From: an uncultured Granulosicoccaceae bacterium | GTDB lineage: Bacteria; Pseudomonadota; Gammaproteobacteria; Granulosicoccales; Granulosicoccaceae | Direction of reading: 5' to 3' | Length of the DNA stretch: 64,000 nucleotides | Assembly (NCBI GenBank): GCA_937957915.1 | Contig: CALGNZ010000047.1 | Location: 62,001 to 126,000, forward strand | In this document: positions 37,210 through 46,712 of the stretch, piece by piece | Layout: each line of letters opens with the position of its first letter | Position numbering within the stretch: the stretch's first letter is position 1 | The notes under the pieces: generated by a model | Told to the model about the DNA's origin: nothing | Databases searched by the model: none | The model's input: only the letters and a program-made list of their open reading frames with translations | Position numbers and translations under genes: made by a program

Positions 37210-37279
37210 CCAATTTAAACGCTTGTGTTTGCCTCAGGGTTGTACGCAAATGCAGGCCAGAAATTTTTCAGGAACATGA

Positions 37280-38710
37280 ATGTCTGAACAATATGACGTA
37301 ATAGTTGTTGGCGGTGGGCCAGCCGGTTATGTAGCAGCAATCAGGAGTGCGCAGCTCGGCTTAAAGACGGCCTGTGTTGAACAGTGGATTAACAAGCAGG
37401 GTAATCCAGCGCTGGGTGGCACTTGCCTGAATGTTGGATGCATTCCTTCAAAAGCGTTGCTCGAAAGCAGTCAGCTGTTCCTGAACGCAAGAGACCAGTT
37501 TTCGGATCATGGAATCGAGATCGATGGCGTGTCTGCCAACGTGCCAAAAATGATTGAGAGCAAAGATAAAATTGTGCAGGAGCTCACAGGTGGCATTGAA
37601 CATCTTTTTCGCGCCAATGGCATAGAGTGGATCAAGGGATCGGCCTCATTGTTACCCGAACGCGAAATCGAGGTGGCTGGCGACTCCGGGAAAACTGTCT
37701 ATCGGGCAGAGAATATTATTCTGGCGACCGGCTCCAACTCAATCGAAATACCGTCAGCCCCGTTGCAAGGCGACATCATTGTCGACTCATCGGGTGCGCT
37801 TGACTGGCAATCAGTGCCTGAGAAACTGTGTGTCATTGGTGCCGGCGTGATTGGACTGGAGCTTGGTAGCGTATGGCGCAGGCTTGGTTCAGAGGTTATC
37901 GTGCTGGAAGCTCAGGATGCATTTTTACCTGTAGCTGACCAACAGATTGCCAAGGATGCGCATCGTCAATTCAAACGCCAGGGGCTGGATATCAGGCTTG
38001 GTGCTCGAGTGATGTCGTCCGAGGTTACTGACGCTGGTGTCAAAATTCGCTACACCGATTCGTCTGGTGAACAGGAAATCAGTGTCGACCGGGTGATCGT
38101 TGCAGTAGGTCGCCGTCCGAACATAGACAAGCTAACACTGCCCGAAGCCGGGCTCCTGATTGATGAGCGTGGGCTTGTCCACGTTAACGATCAATGTGAA
38201 ACCAATCTGCCGGGTGTGTGGGCGATCGGCGATTTAGTACGCGGGCCTATGCTCGCACATAAAGGATCAGAAGAAGGTGTGGCGGTGGCCGAGAGAATTG
38301 CCGGCAAGCACTGTCACCTGAATTACGGTGCTATTCCATCTGTCATTTACACGCATCCGGAGATTTCATGGGTTGGTAAAACCGAGGAAGAGTTAAAGGA
38401 AGAAGGGCGCGAATATAAAAGCGGAGTGTTCCCGTTTGCAGCCAGTGGTCGAGCAAAGGCGATGCGTGATTCTGCTGGCATGGTAAAACTGTTGGCAGAC
38501 AAACAGACCGATGAGTTGCTTGGCATGCATATTATCGGCGCACACAGTTCCGAACTAATTGGACTGGCGGTTACCGTGATGGAATTCGAGGGAACCAGTG
38601 AAGATATAGCTCGAACTGTGTTTGCCCATCCCACTCTGTCTGAGGCGATTCATGAGTCGGCTCTTGCGGCTGACTTTCGCGCCTTGCACATACCTAACAA
38701 AAAACGCTAG
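37280..38710 (+). CDS. lpdA: Dihydrolipoyl dehydrogenase (E3)
   Basis: A 476-residue FAD/NAD enzyme that reoxidises dihydrolipoate for the 2-oxoglutarate (and probably pyruvate) dehydrogenase and glycine cleavage complexes. FAD motif VVGGGPAGYVAAIRSAQLG (10-28), redox disulfide Cys49/Cys54 in GGTCLNVGCIPSK, NAD motif IGAGVIGLELGSVWRRLG, second FAD motif NLPGVWAIGDL, and the C-terminal His-Glu pair in FAHPTLSEAIHE. The start at 37280 has an AGGAA site six bases upstream. It resembles the mitochondrial-type E3 more than the E. coli lpd. A strong hairpin follows the stop. Confidence 0.96.
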   Translation: MSEQYDVIVVGGGPAGYVAAIRSAQLGLKTACVEQWINKQGNPALGGTCLNVGCIPSKALLESSQLFLNARDQFSDHGIEIDGVSANVPKMIESKDKIVQELTGGIEHLFRANGIEWIKGSASLLPEREIEVAGDSGKTVYRAENIILATGSNSIEIPSAPLQGDIIVDSSGALDWQSVPEKLCVIGAGVIGLELGSVWRRLGSEVIVLEAQDAFLPVADQQIAKDAHRQFKRQGLDIRLGARVMSSEVTDAGVKIRYTDSSGEQEISVDRVIVAVGRRPNIDKLTLPEAGLLIDERGLVHVNDQCETNLPGVWAIGDLVRGPMLAHKGSEEGVAVAERIAGKHCHLNYGAIPSVIYTHPEISWVGKTEEELKEEGREYKSGVFPFAASGRAKAMRDSAGMVKLLADKQTDELLGMHIIGAHSSELIGLAVTVMEFEGTSEDIARTVFAHPTLSEAIHESALAADFRALHIPNKKR

Positions 38711-38730
38711 TAGCCATCTACCCCGTCCTG

Positions 38731-38763
38731 TGACTGAACCCATGGTTATTGTGGGTTCGGTCA
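38731..38763. terminator. Hairpin after lpdA
   Basis: TGACTGAACCCA at 38731-38742 pairs with TGGGTTCGGTCA at 38752-38763 through 12 positions, one of them a G-T wobble, with a 9-base loop. It lies 21 bases past the lpdA stop. AAAATATA follows rather than a T tract, so the hairpin may protect the mRNA end or stop transcription with help. Confidence 0.55.
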
Positions 38764-39175
38764 AAATATAGAGCGATGTAAATCTGGCATCCTGGTCAGT
38801 TATCCGCTCTTACTATATTCCCCCACCTTAGCTTTGCCAATTGCGGCCGTGTCAACCTCGGCTCAGTCTATCTTGCTTCGACGGATATTTGCCCTGTCTC
38901 GTACACACTGTGCACACTTTTACCAGTGTCATTGGCTTGTCTAAAGCTTCTGGCGGTGTCAACTTATCCTGCTCGCGAAACCGTACTGGCCATGGTGCGC
39001 GTCGCGGCGCCGTGTCGGGCTCTGTTAAATGCACTGTTAAATTTAGCTGTATTGGCAACAATTGTGACGTGATTAAATAAGTTCCGGACGACAAAAATCC
39101 AGATCGTCGATTCTCGCCTCTGTGGTATGGAATGTGATATCTGCTTAGTAGCCGCGCATTGATACTGGAGACAAC
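38764..39175. other. Intergenic region upstream of ATP-grasp gene
   Basis: About 410 bases between the lpdA hairpin and the ATP-grasp gene. A plus-strand frame at 38841-39080 begins at a non-ATG codon without ribosome-binding site; it is Cys- and Ser-rich but has no leader/core layout that I would defend as a precursor peptide. No promoter or repeat could be fixed. Confidence 0.35.
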
Positions 39176-40135
39176 ATGATACTGGTTTTGGGCACCGCTG
39201 AAGATCAGCATGCAGCCGCCATTTACAACAAGATCGTTGCGCGCGGCAATCGGGTTTCGTACTTTGACCCCCGACTTTACCCTCGCGAGATGACCGTCAC
39301 ATTTGACGGCGCTTTGCCGATGACTGGTACAGTCCGTTATCGCGACGGGCAGTCAGCAATCGATCTGTCGGCAATCAATTCGGTTTATTGTCGTCAGTGG
39401 GATGATTTGATTGCCGGCGCCGGTGCCATTGGCGCGGTTCCGGATGCTGTCGAACAAAGAGAAACTGAAGCGTCACTGGGCAGCCTTTTCAGAGGACTTG
39501 AGTGCTACTGGGTAAACCCGATCGACTCATTGATCAATTCTCGATATCGCATTCATCAATTGCAGATGATTCGCACACAGGGTATCCGTGTACCCGAAAT
39601 CATTGTCAGTAACGATTTTCGTCGCGTTCAGGCATTTTTCAGCCTGACCGATGAGAAGCTGTTGTATCGACCGTCCGGCTGGAACAGTGCAGCGTGGAAT
39701 GTCGGGCAGGTCGATGAAATTGCGCGTCACATTGCTGATCTGCCGGTAACACCGGTGGAGTATCAGGAAAATATCATTGGTGATGAGGTTCGCGCCTTTG
39801 TCATTGGAGATACCGTCTGTGCTGGCGTAGTCGAGTCTGCCGACAACGAATTCCCGGGTGGTTTACAAGGCAGCGATCACGTGCGACCGATTGAATTGCC
39901 GCAAGAGGCGAAGCGAATTTGTCGTCGCGCTGCAGCCACACTGGATCTGAGGTTTTGCTCCATTGAAATGCGAATTACACCAGAAGGAGAATATGCTGTG
40001 CTGGATGTAGATTCCAACCCGATGTTTTTACATTTTGAGCAGACAACCCGCCTGCCTATCAGTGATCGCCTGGTAGAGCTGCTAATTGCGGCGGATGTCG
40101 ATGCCTATGACTCTCGGCTTATCGTCAACGCCTGA
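39176..40135 (+). CDS. ATP-grasp domain protein (RimK-like)
   Basis: A 319-residue cytoplasmic protein. The N-terminal part (about 1-110) is a Rossmann-like pre-ATP-grasp domain with MILVLGTAEDQHA and SVYCRQWDD. The ATP-grasp part starts after WVNPIDSLINSRYRIHQLQM (a helix placing substrate) and RTQGIRVPE; YQENIIGDEVRAFVIGD fits the central ATP-binding strand, and VLDVDSNPMFLHFE near residue 280 carries the metal-binding Asp-x-Asn pair. Such proteins ligate a carboxylate to an amine, as in RimK, or modify peptides. Neither a substrate nor a partner gene is evident. The start ATG follows a GGAGACAAC site. The gene has over 400 bases of free DNA upstream and is followed by gmk in the same direction. 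Confidence 0.75.
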   Translation: MILVLGTAEDQHAAAIYNKIVARGNRVSYFDPRLYPREMTVTFDGALPMTGTVRYRDGQSAIDLSAINSVYCRQWDDLIAGAGAIGAVPDAVEQRETEASLGSLFRGLECYWVNPIDSLINSRYRIHQLQMIRTQGIRVPEIIVSNDFRRVQAFFSLTDEKLLYRPSGWNSAAWNVGQVDEIARHIADLPVTPVEYQENIIGDEVRAFVIGDTVCAGVVESADNEFPGGLQGSDHVRPIELPQEAKRICRRAAATLDLRFCSIEMRITPEGEYAVLDVDSNPMFLHFEQTTRLPISDRLVELLIAADVDAYDSRLIVNA

Positions 40136-40273
40136 TCTTTGGTTTAGAATATGTGCTGGACGCCGACGCTGGCACACAGTGTTGCGCCCTGCAGATTTAC
40201 TAACACAGATAAAAAACCAGTCTGCCCCGTGTTTTTCGCTAAGGCCAATCATGTATAACAAATTGCCCCGGTA

Positions 40274-40885
40274 ATGGCGGCCCAACTCTTTATTTTATCG
40301 GCTCCATCCGGGGCTGGGAAAACCAGCCTGGTGAAGCAGGCCTGTACTCGCATGAGCAACCTGGCTGTGTCGGTTTCTCATACCACCAGGCCAATGCGAC
40401 CAACAGATCGTGATGGTGTGGATTATCACTTTGTGGACGAGATTGCCTTTCAGGGCATGATTGAACACGGCGAGTTCCTTGAGCACGCACGTGTGTTTGA
40501 TAATCTGTATGGCACCTCGCAGTCCGAAGTCGAAAAAACACTGCTGGCCGGTACTGACGTGTTGCTCGAAATTGACTGGCAGGGAGCGGATCAGGTGAGG
40601 CGTCTGATGCCGCAGGCCTGCAGTATTTTCATCATGCCGCCGTCGCGTGAAATCCTTCAAAGCCGGTTGCGGGGCCGGGCCAGTGATGCAGAGGATGTCA
40701 TTGAGAGGCGATTACAAGAGGCCGTTGATGATATGAGACACTTTTCGAACTACGAATATCTCATCATCAACGATGACTTCGAGCTCGCGCTGGAGCAACT
40801 GTGCTCAGTAGTGATGGCGAAAAGGGTTGAAGTGTTGCGTCAATCTGATGAGAACGAAGCGATAATCTCTGCGCTGCTCGCCTAA
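40274..40885 (+). CDS. gmk: Guanylate kinase
   Basis: A 203-residue kinase that phosphorylates GMP to GDP. P-loop APSGAGKTS (10-18), the GMP-binding strand VSHTTRPMRPTDRDGVDYHFV, HGEFLEHARVFDNLYGTS, and the lid region LRGRASDAEDVIERRLQEA. Length and order are standard. It lies upstream of rpoZ-spoT-recG as in many gammaproteobacteria, but with a longer (365-base) spacer holding a small tandem repeat. Confidence 0.97.
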   Translation: MAAQLFILSAPSGAGKTSLVKQACTRMSNLAVSVSHTTRPMRPTDRDGVDYHFVDEIAFQGMIEHGEFLEHARVFDNLYGTSQSEVEKTLLAGTDVLLEIDWQGADQVRRLMPQACSIFIMPPSREILQSRLRGRASDAEDVIERRLQEAVDDMRHFSNYEYLIINDDFELALEQLCSVVMAKRVEVLRQSDENEAIISALLA

Positions 40886-41160
40886 CCGTTGCAACCGTCG
40901 TTCTGCCAGCTGGCCTGTAAGAGTCAAACAGCCTGAAGAACAATTCAGACCAGTTGACCAGCTTTTATACGCTCAAATCAGACTGTGGCGAAGACGGTTG
41001 TTTTCTTGCGGAATGTCACTAGAATACTAGGTCGCGCTGAAAAAGTGTCTGAACGGTTTTGTCACACGTCAGTTGAATGTCGATTGGCATTTCGGTGATA
41101 GCCAGAGCATCGACTTCTCTTCCGGCATAAGGCGTAAAATTCAGTTGTTGGCCGGTTGTT

Positions 41161-41199
41161 TCGAGAAGTAGTCTCGAGAAGTTGTATCGGGAAGTTGTA
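41161..41199. repeat. Three tandem 13-bp repeats upstream of rpoZ
   Basis: Units TCGAGAAGTAGTC (41161-41173), TCGAGAAGTTGTA (41174-41186) and TCGGGAAGTTGTA (41187-41199) follow each other directly, and a fourth TCGA start follows. They sit 52 bases before the rpoZ start, in the 365-base gmk-rpoZ spacer (40886-41250), where no gene is seen. A 13-bp period is not an exact helical turn; multiple binding sites or simple slippage are both possible. Confidence 0.8.
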
Positions 41200-41250
41200 T
41201 CGATAGACGGCTGATTAAAACTAAAATATTGTGCACAGGAGTATCTCCCC

Positions 41251-41517
41251 ATGGCTCGCGTTACCGTAGAAGACTGTCTGGAACACGTTGATAACCGTTT
41301 TGAGCTTGTCTTGGAAGCTTCCAAGCGAGCAAGGAAGATTTCCATTGGTGCGGAGCCGATGGTGCCAACAGAAAACGACAAACCCACCGTTATCGCATTA
41401 CGCGAAATCGCTCAGGGGCTGATCAAGAAAGAGGCACTTGAAGATCAGTCGCCCATGATGCCTATGGAGGATGCGGTTGGTGAAGAAACAACACCCGCTC
41501 CCACTACAGACATTTGA
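41251..41517 (+). CDS. rpoZ: DNA-directed RNA polymerase omega subunit
   Basis: An 88-residue omega subunit, which helps beta-prime fold and join the polymerase and, with it, forms a ppGpp site. The start [21 protein letters not shown] and ASKRARKI are the conserved core, followed by [17 protein letters not shown]. An AGGAG site precedes the ATG. Its 3' end overlaps the spoT start by 47 bases, a tighter coupling than usual, in accordance with the functional link between omega and ppGpp. Confidence 0.97.
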   Translation: MARVTVEDCLEHVDNRFELVLEASKRARKISIGAEPMVPTENDKPTVIALREIAQGLIKKEALEDQSPMMPMEDAVGEETTPAPTTDI

Positions 41518-43699
41518 CACCCCGACACTAACCCTGTCTGTTCCTGCGCTGAAACGCAAGAGTCGACAATCGGAAATAGATGAACTCTGCAAATTGATGC
41601 AGAGGCGCTATGACGAAGAACAGATAAAAGAAGTTTACAGCGCCTACCTGCTGGCTGCCCAGGCCCATACCGGCCAGAGCCGAGTCTCTGGTGAACCCTA
41701 CATTTTTCATCCGATAGCTGTCGCCAGGATCGTATTCGAAATGAATATGGATCATCGCAGTGTGATGGCAGCGCTGCTGCACGATGTAGTCGAAGATACC
41801 TGTATTTCTGTAGCCGAGATCGCGACTTCCTTTGGCGACGACGTCGCCGCTATCGTCGACGGTCTCAGCAAGCTGACTCACCTGAAGTTCAAGTCGAGGG
41901 CAGAAGCACAGGCTGCCAATTTTCAGAAGATGTTGCTGGCGATGGTCGATGACATCAGGGTGATACTGATCAAGCTGGCTGATCGAATTCACAATATGCG
42001 CACACTGGGCGCTATGCCAGATCACAAACGCCGCCGTATTGCGCGTGAAACGCTTGAAGTGTATGCGCCAATAGCCAACAGGCTTGGCATCTACAAAATG
42101 AAAAATGAACTCGAAGACCTCGGGTTCAGTGCTCTGTATCCGGCACGACACCGGGTGTTGCGAGAGGCGGTTCGAAATCGTAATACGGACAGACACGAGT
42201 TGGTCCGTAGATTCGAAATAATGGCCATAGCCAAACTCGAAGACGCGGGTATCAATGCCACCGTTCACGGACGCGAAAAACACCTCTACAGCCTGTATCA
42301 AAAGATGCGCAATAAAAGCTCTGCGTTTGAGGATGTGTTCGATATGTTTGCGGTAAGAGTCATTGTCGCCAGCGTTGATGAGTGCTACCGGGCTTTGGGG
42401 ATCATGCATGGCCTGCACAATCCGCTGCCCAGGCAGTTTAAGGATTACATCGCAATTCCAAAGAGCAACGGCTATCAGTCTCTGCACACTGTACTTTTCA
42501 GCCCGGCTGCTATTCCCATCGAAGTTCAGATACGAACCGAAGAGATGGATACTTTTGCCGAGACCGGTGTCGCCGCACACTGGATGTACAAAGAAGGGCA
42601 AACCAACAGCGCCCAGCAACGCGCACATCAGTGGCTCGCCAATTTGGTCGATATGCGCCAGGCCAGTGACAACGATCTGGAGTTTTACGAAAACGTCAAG
42701 GTCGACCTCTTTCCTGACGAGATTTTTGTGTTTTCACCAAAGGGTGACATTTACCGGCTGCCAGTGGGGGCTACACCGGTAGATTTTGCGTATCTGGTTC
42801 ATTCTGACATTGGCAACCGCTGTCGAAATGCCAAAGTCGATCGCAAACTGGCAGCGCTCAGCATGCCACTGGAGTCGGGTCAGACGGTTGAAATCATCTG
42901 CTCCGATACTCAGGAACCCAACGCTTACTGGTTAAATTTTGTTGTTACACCCAAGGCCAGAAACGCGATCCGCAACTTTTTGAAAAATCAGAGCACAGAC
43001 AAGATCATCGGCTTTGGCAGACAGTTGCTGGGCCGGGGATTAAAACGCCACAACACCAGTATTGAAGAGGTCGATACCGCTCGAATCGACGCACTGCTTG
43101 GCGATCTGAAATTGACTGATCTGGATGCTGTGTATTATGAAATTGGCCTTGGCAATCACATACCCAGTGTCATCGCTGCGTGGCTGCTCAATGAAGGTGA
43201 CGAGCACGATGTAGAAGTTGATCAGCCGATGCAGTTGCCGAGTGAGTCTGATCCCGGTCCATTGATTGTCGCGGGCGGAGAAGATGCGATCATCTCCCTG
43301 GCACGTTGCTGTATGCCCATTCACGGAGATCATATACTGGGCATGATCACCGCCGGTAAAGGGGTGTTGGTGCATCGCGCCGATTGCCAGAATGTGTCGC
43401 GCCAGCGCCGGCGTTCCAGAGAGTGGGTATCGGTTGTCTGGGCGGCAGATACGCGCGGGTTGTTTCAAACCACAATGGTGGTTGAGATCGACAACGTACC
43501 CGGTGCGCTCGCCAGAGTTGCCAACGTAATGTCTGAAATGGATACCAATATTGAAGACATACGTTTTGAGCGCAGCACTGACAACATCACCACGATGACG
43601 TTTACTTTGTCGGTTGCCGGGCGCGTGCAACTTGGCCGATTGATAAAGCGTGTGCGCAGTTTGAAAGCCGTGTTGCGTGTGCGCAGAGCAACTGCCTGA
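41471..43699 (+). CDS. spoT: Bifunctional (p)ppGpp synthetase/hydrolase SpoT
   Basis: A 742-residue RelA/SpoT homologue. The HD hydrolase domain keeps its metal residues (His80 in YIFHPIAVA, His104-Asp105 in LLHDVVEDT), so it should degrade (p)ppGpp. The synthetase domain (about 250-370) has FAVRVIV and [21 protein letters not shown] ([22 protein letters not shown]), helical, and C-terminal ACT ([19 protein letters not shown]) domains follow. Both activities appear intact. ATG 41471 lies inside rpoZ, making the N-terminus about 35 residues longer than typical SpoT; a later in-frame start such as the Met in CKLMQRR is possible. recG follows with four bases between. Confidence 0.95.
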   Translation: MRLVKKQHPLPLQTFDTPTLTLSVPALKRKSRQSEIDELCKLMQRRYDEEQIKEVYSAYLLAAQAHTGQSRVSGEPYIFHPIAVARIVFEMNMDHRSVMAALLHDVVEDTCISVAEIATSFGDDVAAIVDGLSKLTHLKFKSRAEAQAANFQKMLLAMVDDIRVILIKLADRIHNMRTLGAMPDHKRRRIARETLEVYAPIANRLGIYKMKNELEDLGFSALYPARHRVLREAVRNRNTDRHELVRRFEIMAIAKLEDAGINATVHGREKHLYSLYQKMRNKSSAFEDVFDMFAVRVIVASVDECYRALGIMHGLHNPLPRQFKDYIAIPKSNGYQSLHTVLFSPAAIPIEVQIRTEEMDTFAETGVAAHWMYKEGQTNSAQQRAHQWLANLVDMRQASDNDLEFYENVKVDLFPDEIFVFSPKGDIYRLPVGATPVDFAYLVHSDIGNRCRNAKVDRKLAALSMPLESGQTVEIICSDTQEPNAYWLNFVVTPKARNAIRNFLKNQSTDKIIGFGRQLLGRGLKRHNTSIEEVDTARIDALLGDLKLTDLDAVYYEIGLGNHIPSVIAAWLLNEGDEHDVEVDQPMQLPSESDPGPLIVAGGEDAIISLARCCMPIHGDHILGMITAGKGVLVHRADCQNVSRQRRRSREWVSVVWAADTRGLFQTTMVVEIDNVPGALARVANVMSEMDTNIEDIRFERSTDNITTMTFTLSVAGRVQLGRLIKRVRSLKAVLRVRRATA

Positions 43700-43703
43700 C
43701 GGT

Positions 43704-45776
43704 ATGCTGGATTTATCGGTCTTGCCGGTCACACGACTGTCAGGCGTCGGGCCAAAACTGGCAGAAAAATTTGCACGCTTACACATAAAAACTGTGCAGG
43801 ATGTGCTGTTTCATCTGCCGTTGCGTTATCAGGATCGCACCCGCGAATTCGCCATTGGTGATTTGGTTCCTGGTACCGAGGCGGTGTGTAGCGGTGTGGT
43901 GATGTCCAGTGAAGTTGCGTTTCGCAGACGGCGCTCATTAATTTGCAGAATATCGGATGGCAGCGGCACCTTGTGTCTGCGCTTTTTCCATTTCAACCAA
44001 CAGCAGCAGGCAGCACTTCGCGAAGGCGTCAGAATACGATGTTTTGGCGAGATCAGGCGAGGTCCGCAAAGCCTTGAAATCGTGCACCCGGAGTATCAGC
44101 AGGTAATAGACGGCGTCGCCGCACCTGTAGAGCAAACACTCACACCTATCTATCCGGTGACGGAAGGTTTGCACCAGTTGTCGATGCGCAAGGTAACGTC
44201 TGCCGCGCTTGAGTATTTGCAAAAAGCCGAGGTAACCGAGCTGTTACCAGCCTTACACGGTTACAAAATATCTCTCAAGCAGGCACTAAATACCGTGCAT
44301 CGACCACCGCCGGATATTCGGGTAGACGAATTGCTGCAAGGTATTCACCCGTGTGTGCAACGGCTCGCGCTCGAAGAGCTGGTCGCCCATAGACTCAGTG
44401 TGCAGCGGGCGCGCGATCATGCACGCCAGCAGAATGCGCCCGTTATGCGTGGTAATAATGAACTACGCGACAAGCTCGTAAAGTCACTTCCGTTTGAATT
44501 GACTGGTGCGCAGCTTCGGGTGATTGGTGAGATAGAAACCGACCTTGGCAAAGGCGAACCCATGTTGCGACTGGTTCAGGGGGATGTTGGATCGGGGAAA
44601 ACACTGGTTGCCGCAGCGGCTGCAGCGATGGCTGTCGATAGTGGTTATCAGGTTGCGGTAATGGCGCCGACAGAAATTCTGGCCGAGCAGCATCTGCTCG
44701 GCTTTGCAGAACTGTTCGAGCCACTGGGCTTAAAAATTGGCTGGTTGAAGGGCAAGCTCGGGGCCAGACAAAAACGTGATTCACTCGAGTCAATTGCCGT
44801 TGGCCATACACATATTGCGGTGGGCACCCACGCGCTGTTTCAGAAGGACGTGAGTTTTGCGCGGCTCGGCCTGACGATTGTCGATGAGCAGCATCGTTTC
44901 GGTGTGGATCAGCGTTTGTCGCTGCGTGAAAAAGGTCTGACCGAAGGGCTGGTTCCGCATCAGCTCACCATGACAGCCACACCTATCCCGCGCACGTTAG
45001 CGATGACCGCTTACGCCGATCTGGATTGCTCGGTGATTGATGAATTGCCTCCGGGCCGACAGGCAATCACCACCGTGGCCATTCCTGTGAGTCGACGCCT
45101 GGAGGTGATAGATCGGGTGGCGTCGGCTATTGCAGAGGGTCGCCAGGTGTACTGGGTCTGCACCTTGATTGAGGAGTCAGAGGTACTACAGGCGCGTGCT
45201 GCCGAAGATACCCTCAACGAGCTGACCGAATTGCTGACCGGCGTTAATATTTCGCTGGTCCACGGCCGTATGACCGGAGCGGAAAAAGAAGCAGCAATGA
45301 CTGCCTTCAAGAACAACGAGACTCAGTTGCTGGTTGCGACCACTGTGATCGAGGTCGGGGTAGATGTTCCCAACGCATCGCTGATCATTATCGAGAATGT
45401 CGAACGCCTGGGCTTGTCACAGTTGCATCAGTTGCGCGGCAGAGTGGGCAGAGGCAAATTACAGAGCAGTTGTGTATTAATGTTTGAGGCGGGGCTCAGT
45501 AACCGCGCGCGCGATCGCATAGCTATCATGCGAGAATCGACCGACGGATTTGTAATCGCCGAAAAAGATTTACAATTGAGGGGGGCAGGAGAGTTGCTTG
45601 GTACCCGGCAGACCGGCAGCATGCAGTTTCGCATAGCGGATATTATGCGCGACAAACATCTGCTCGAGCCTGCAAAAAAGTTAAGTGAGCATATTCAGCA
45701 AGTCGAGCCTGGCAACGTAGAATTGCTGGTTAGCCGCTGGATGGGTGATAACGCCCCGGACTACGGCAACGTCTGA
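43704..45776 (+). CDS. recG: ATP-dependent DNA helicase RecG
   Basis: A 690-residue superfamily 2 helicase that reverses stalled replication forks and branch-migrates Holliday junctions. The N-terminal wedge domain (LSGVGPKLAEKFARLHIKTVQDVLFHLPLRYQDRT and an OB fold) precedes Walker A GDVGSGKT (293-300), DEQH box VDEQHRFG (394-397), TATPIPRTLAMT and motif VI QLRGRVGRG. The C-terminal RecG-specific end includes LQLRGAGELLGTRQTG. I prefer the ATG at 43704, four bases after the spoT stop; a GTG at 43677 overlapping spoT is an alternative. Confidence 0.96.
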   Translation: MLDLSVLPVTRLSGVGPKLAEKFARLHIKTVQDVLFHLPLRYQDRTREFAIGDLVPGTEAVCSGVVMSSEVAFRRRRSLICRISDGSGTLCLRFFHFNQQQQAALREGVRIRCFGEIRRGPQSLEIVHPEYQQVIDGVAAPVEQTLTPIYPVTEGLHQLSMRKVTSAALEYLQKAEVTELLPALHGYKISLKQALNTVHRPPPDIRVDELLQGIHPCVQRLALEELVAHRLSVQRARDHARQQNAPVMRGNNELRDKLVKSLPFELTGAQLRVIGEIETDLGKGEPMLRLVQGDVGSGKTLVAAAAAAMAVDSGYQVAVMAPTEILAEQHLLGFAELFEPLGLKIGWLKGKLGARQKRDSLESIAVGHTHIAVGTHALFQKDVSFARLGLTIVDEQHRFGVDQRLSLREKGLTEGLVPHQLTMTATPIPRTLAMTAYADLDCSVIDELPPGRQAITTVAIPVSRRLEVIDRVASAIAEGRQVYWVCTLIEESEVLQARAAEDTLNELTELLTGVNISLVHGRMTGAEKEAAMTAFKNNETQLLVATTVIEVGVDVPNASLIIIENVERLGLSQLHQLRGRVGRGKLQSSCVLMFEAGLSNRARDRIAIMRESTDGFVIAEKDLQLRGAGELLGTRQTGSMQFRIADIMRDKHLLEPAKKLSEHIQQVEPGNVELLVSRWMGDNAPDYGNV

Positions 45777-45883
45777 CATCGTCTTAAACACTCGGCGCGC
45801 TGATCTGTCCAGATAATCACAGGCTAACAAGCCCCAATGTCATGATGTGTGGAAAGCTTAACGACACCTGAACCGTGGTCGGA

Positions 45884-46546
45884 TTACTCACCGGTAAAGC
45901 TATCATCGCTATCTTCCTGCGCAACCCCGGCCCGATGACTCAGGAACACTAGTATCGCAGCGGTAACACCACCGGCGACCATGCCGTACAAATGTGCATT
46001 TACGATGACATTGCCGCCGCTGAGCAATTCGCTGCTGCGTACCGGCCCGTTGATTTGCTCCCAGATAATTTTTCCGACAGTATAGGAACCGATTAACACT
46101 GCCATCAGTCGATCGTGGCGAAAAAGCGCTATGGCACCGCCAAGCAATAAGCCGTATAAGGCACCCGATAGCCCGACGTACCAGATCAGGTGTGGATCAA
46201 GCAGTAACAGGCCAACGCCGACACCGACCATGCTGACCAGGCCAGTAATCACCCATTGCCAAAGCGGCATTGCCGGTGCGAGCAGGAACGCGATTACAGC
46301 GAGGCCGGTCAGGTTGAGCAACAGGTGAGAGTACCCCAGATGCACCAGATTTCCTGTCACGATTCTCCACCATTGGCCGGTTATAATTTCGTGGCGGCTG
46401 TAGCGTAGCAGTTCCTGCATTTCGGCAGCTTGAAAAGCCAGGCTAGAGACACCAACACATAGGGCAAGCCAGTAAACAGATAGAAATTTATTACCTTTTT
46501 GCGATGGACCGTCAGGATGTTGAATAGACAATGGAACCTTTCTCAC
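45884..46546 (-). CDS. Rhombosortase (rhomboid-type intramembrane protease)
   Basis: A 220-residue rhomboid with about six membrane helices. The catalytic serine is Ser127 in YVGLSGALYG and the histidine His185 in VNAHLYGMVAGG. GQWWRIVTGNLVHLGYSHLLLN (57-78) is typical of the rhombosortase branch. Rhombosortases cut the C-terminal GlyGly-CTERM tail of proteins sent out by the type II secretion system, so that the product can be lipid-anchored at the surface. The context fits: the gene is divergent from gspG and its operon, and a protein with a Gly-rich/TM/Arg tail is encoded at 54879-56168. The C-terminus is acidic (EDSDDSFTGE). Confidence 0.88.
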   Translation of the reverse strand: MRKVPLSIQHPDGPSQKGNKFLSVYWLALCVGVSSLAFQAAEMQELLRYSRHEIITGQWWRIVTGNLVHLGYSHLLLNLTGLAVIAFLLAPAMPLWQWVITGLVSMVGVGVGLLLLDPHLIWYVGLSGALYGLLLGGAIALFRHDRLMAVLIGSYTVGKIIWEQINGPVRSSELLSGGNVIVNAHLYGMVAGGVTAAILVFLSHRAGVAQEDSDDSFTGE

Positions 46547-46712
46547 AGCGTGTTTATCAATACAGTAACAGGCACCGCATTTGCAGCGGCTATAATTCGC
46601 CCTCGAATTGTGCAGTATGGCTAATTTAGCACTGCTTCTGTCGGCTGCTAACCGTCAGCGACAGGCGGCAATTCGTGATTTGAACACCGATTTGTATACT
46701 ATGGAGCATCAG

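Noticed and set aside
36987-37301. 104-codon frame in the sucB-lpdA spacer
   Set aside because: Begins at a non-ATG codon without ribosome-binding site, runs into the lpdA start and resembles no family.
38841-39080. Cys/Ser-rich 79-codon frame before the ATP-grasp gene, considered as a precursor peptide
   Set aside because: Non-ATG start, no Shine-Dalgarno, no leader/core repeat pattern; only the location is suggestive.
43677-43703. GTG start of recG inside spoT
   Set aside because: Adds nine residues without family support; ATG 43704 directly follows the spoT stop.
46608-46712. N-terminal extension of GspG
   Set aside because: It would place about 35 extra residues before an already long leader, while ATG 46713 has a well-spaced GGAG.
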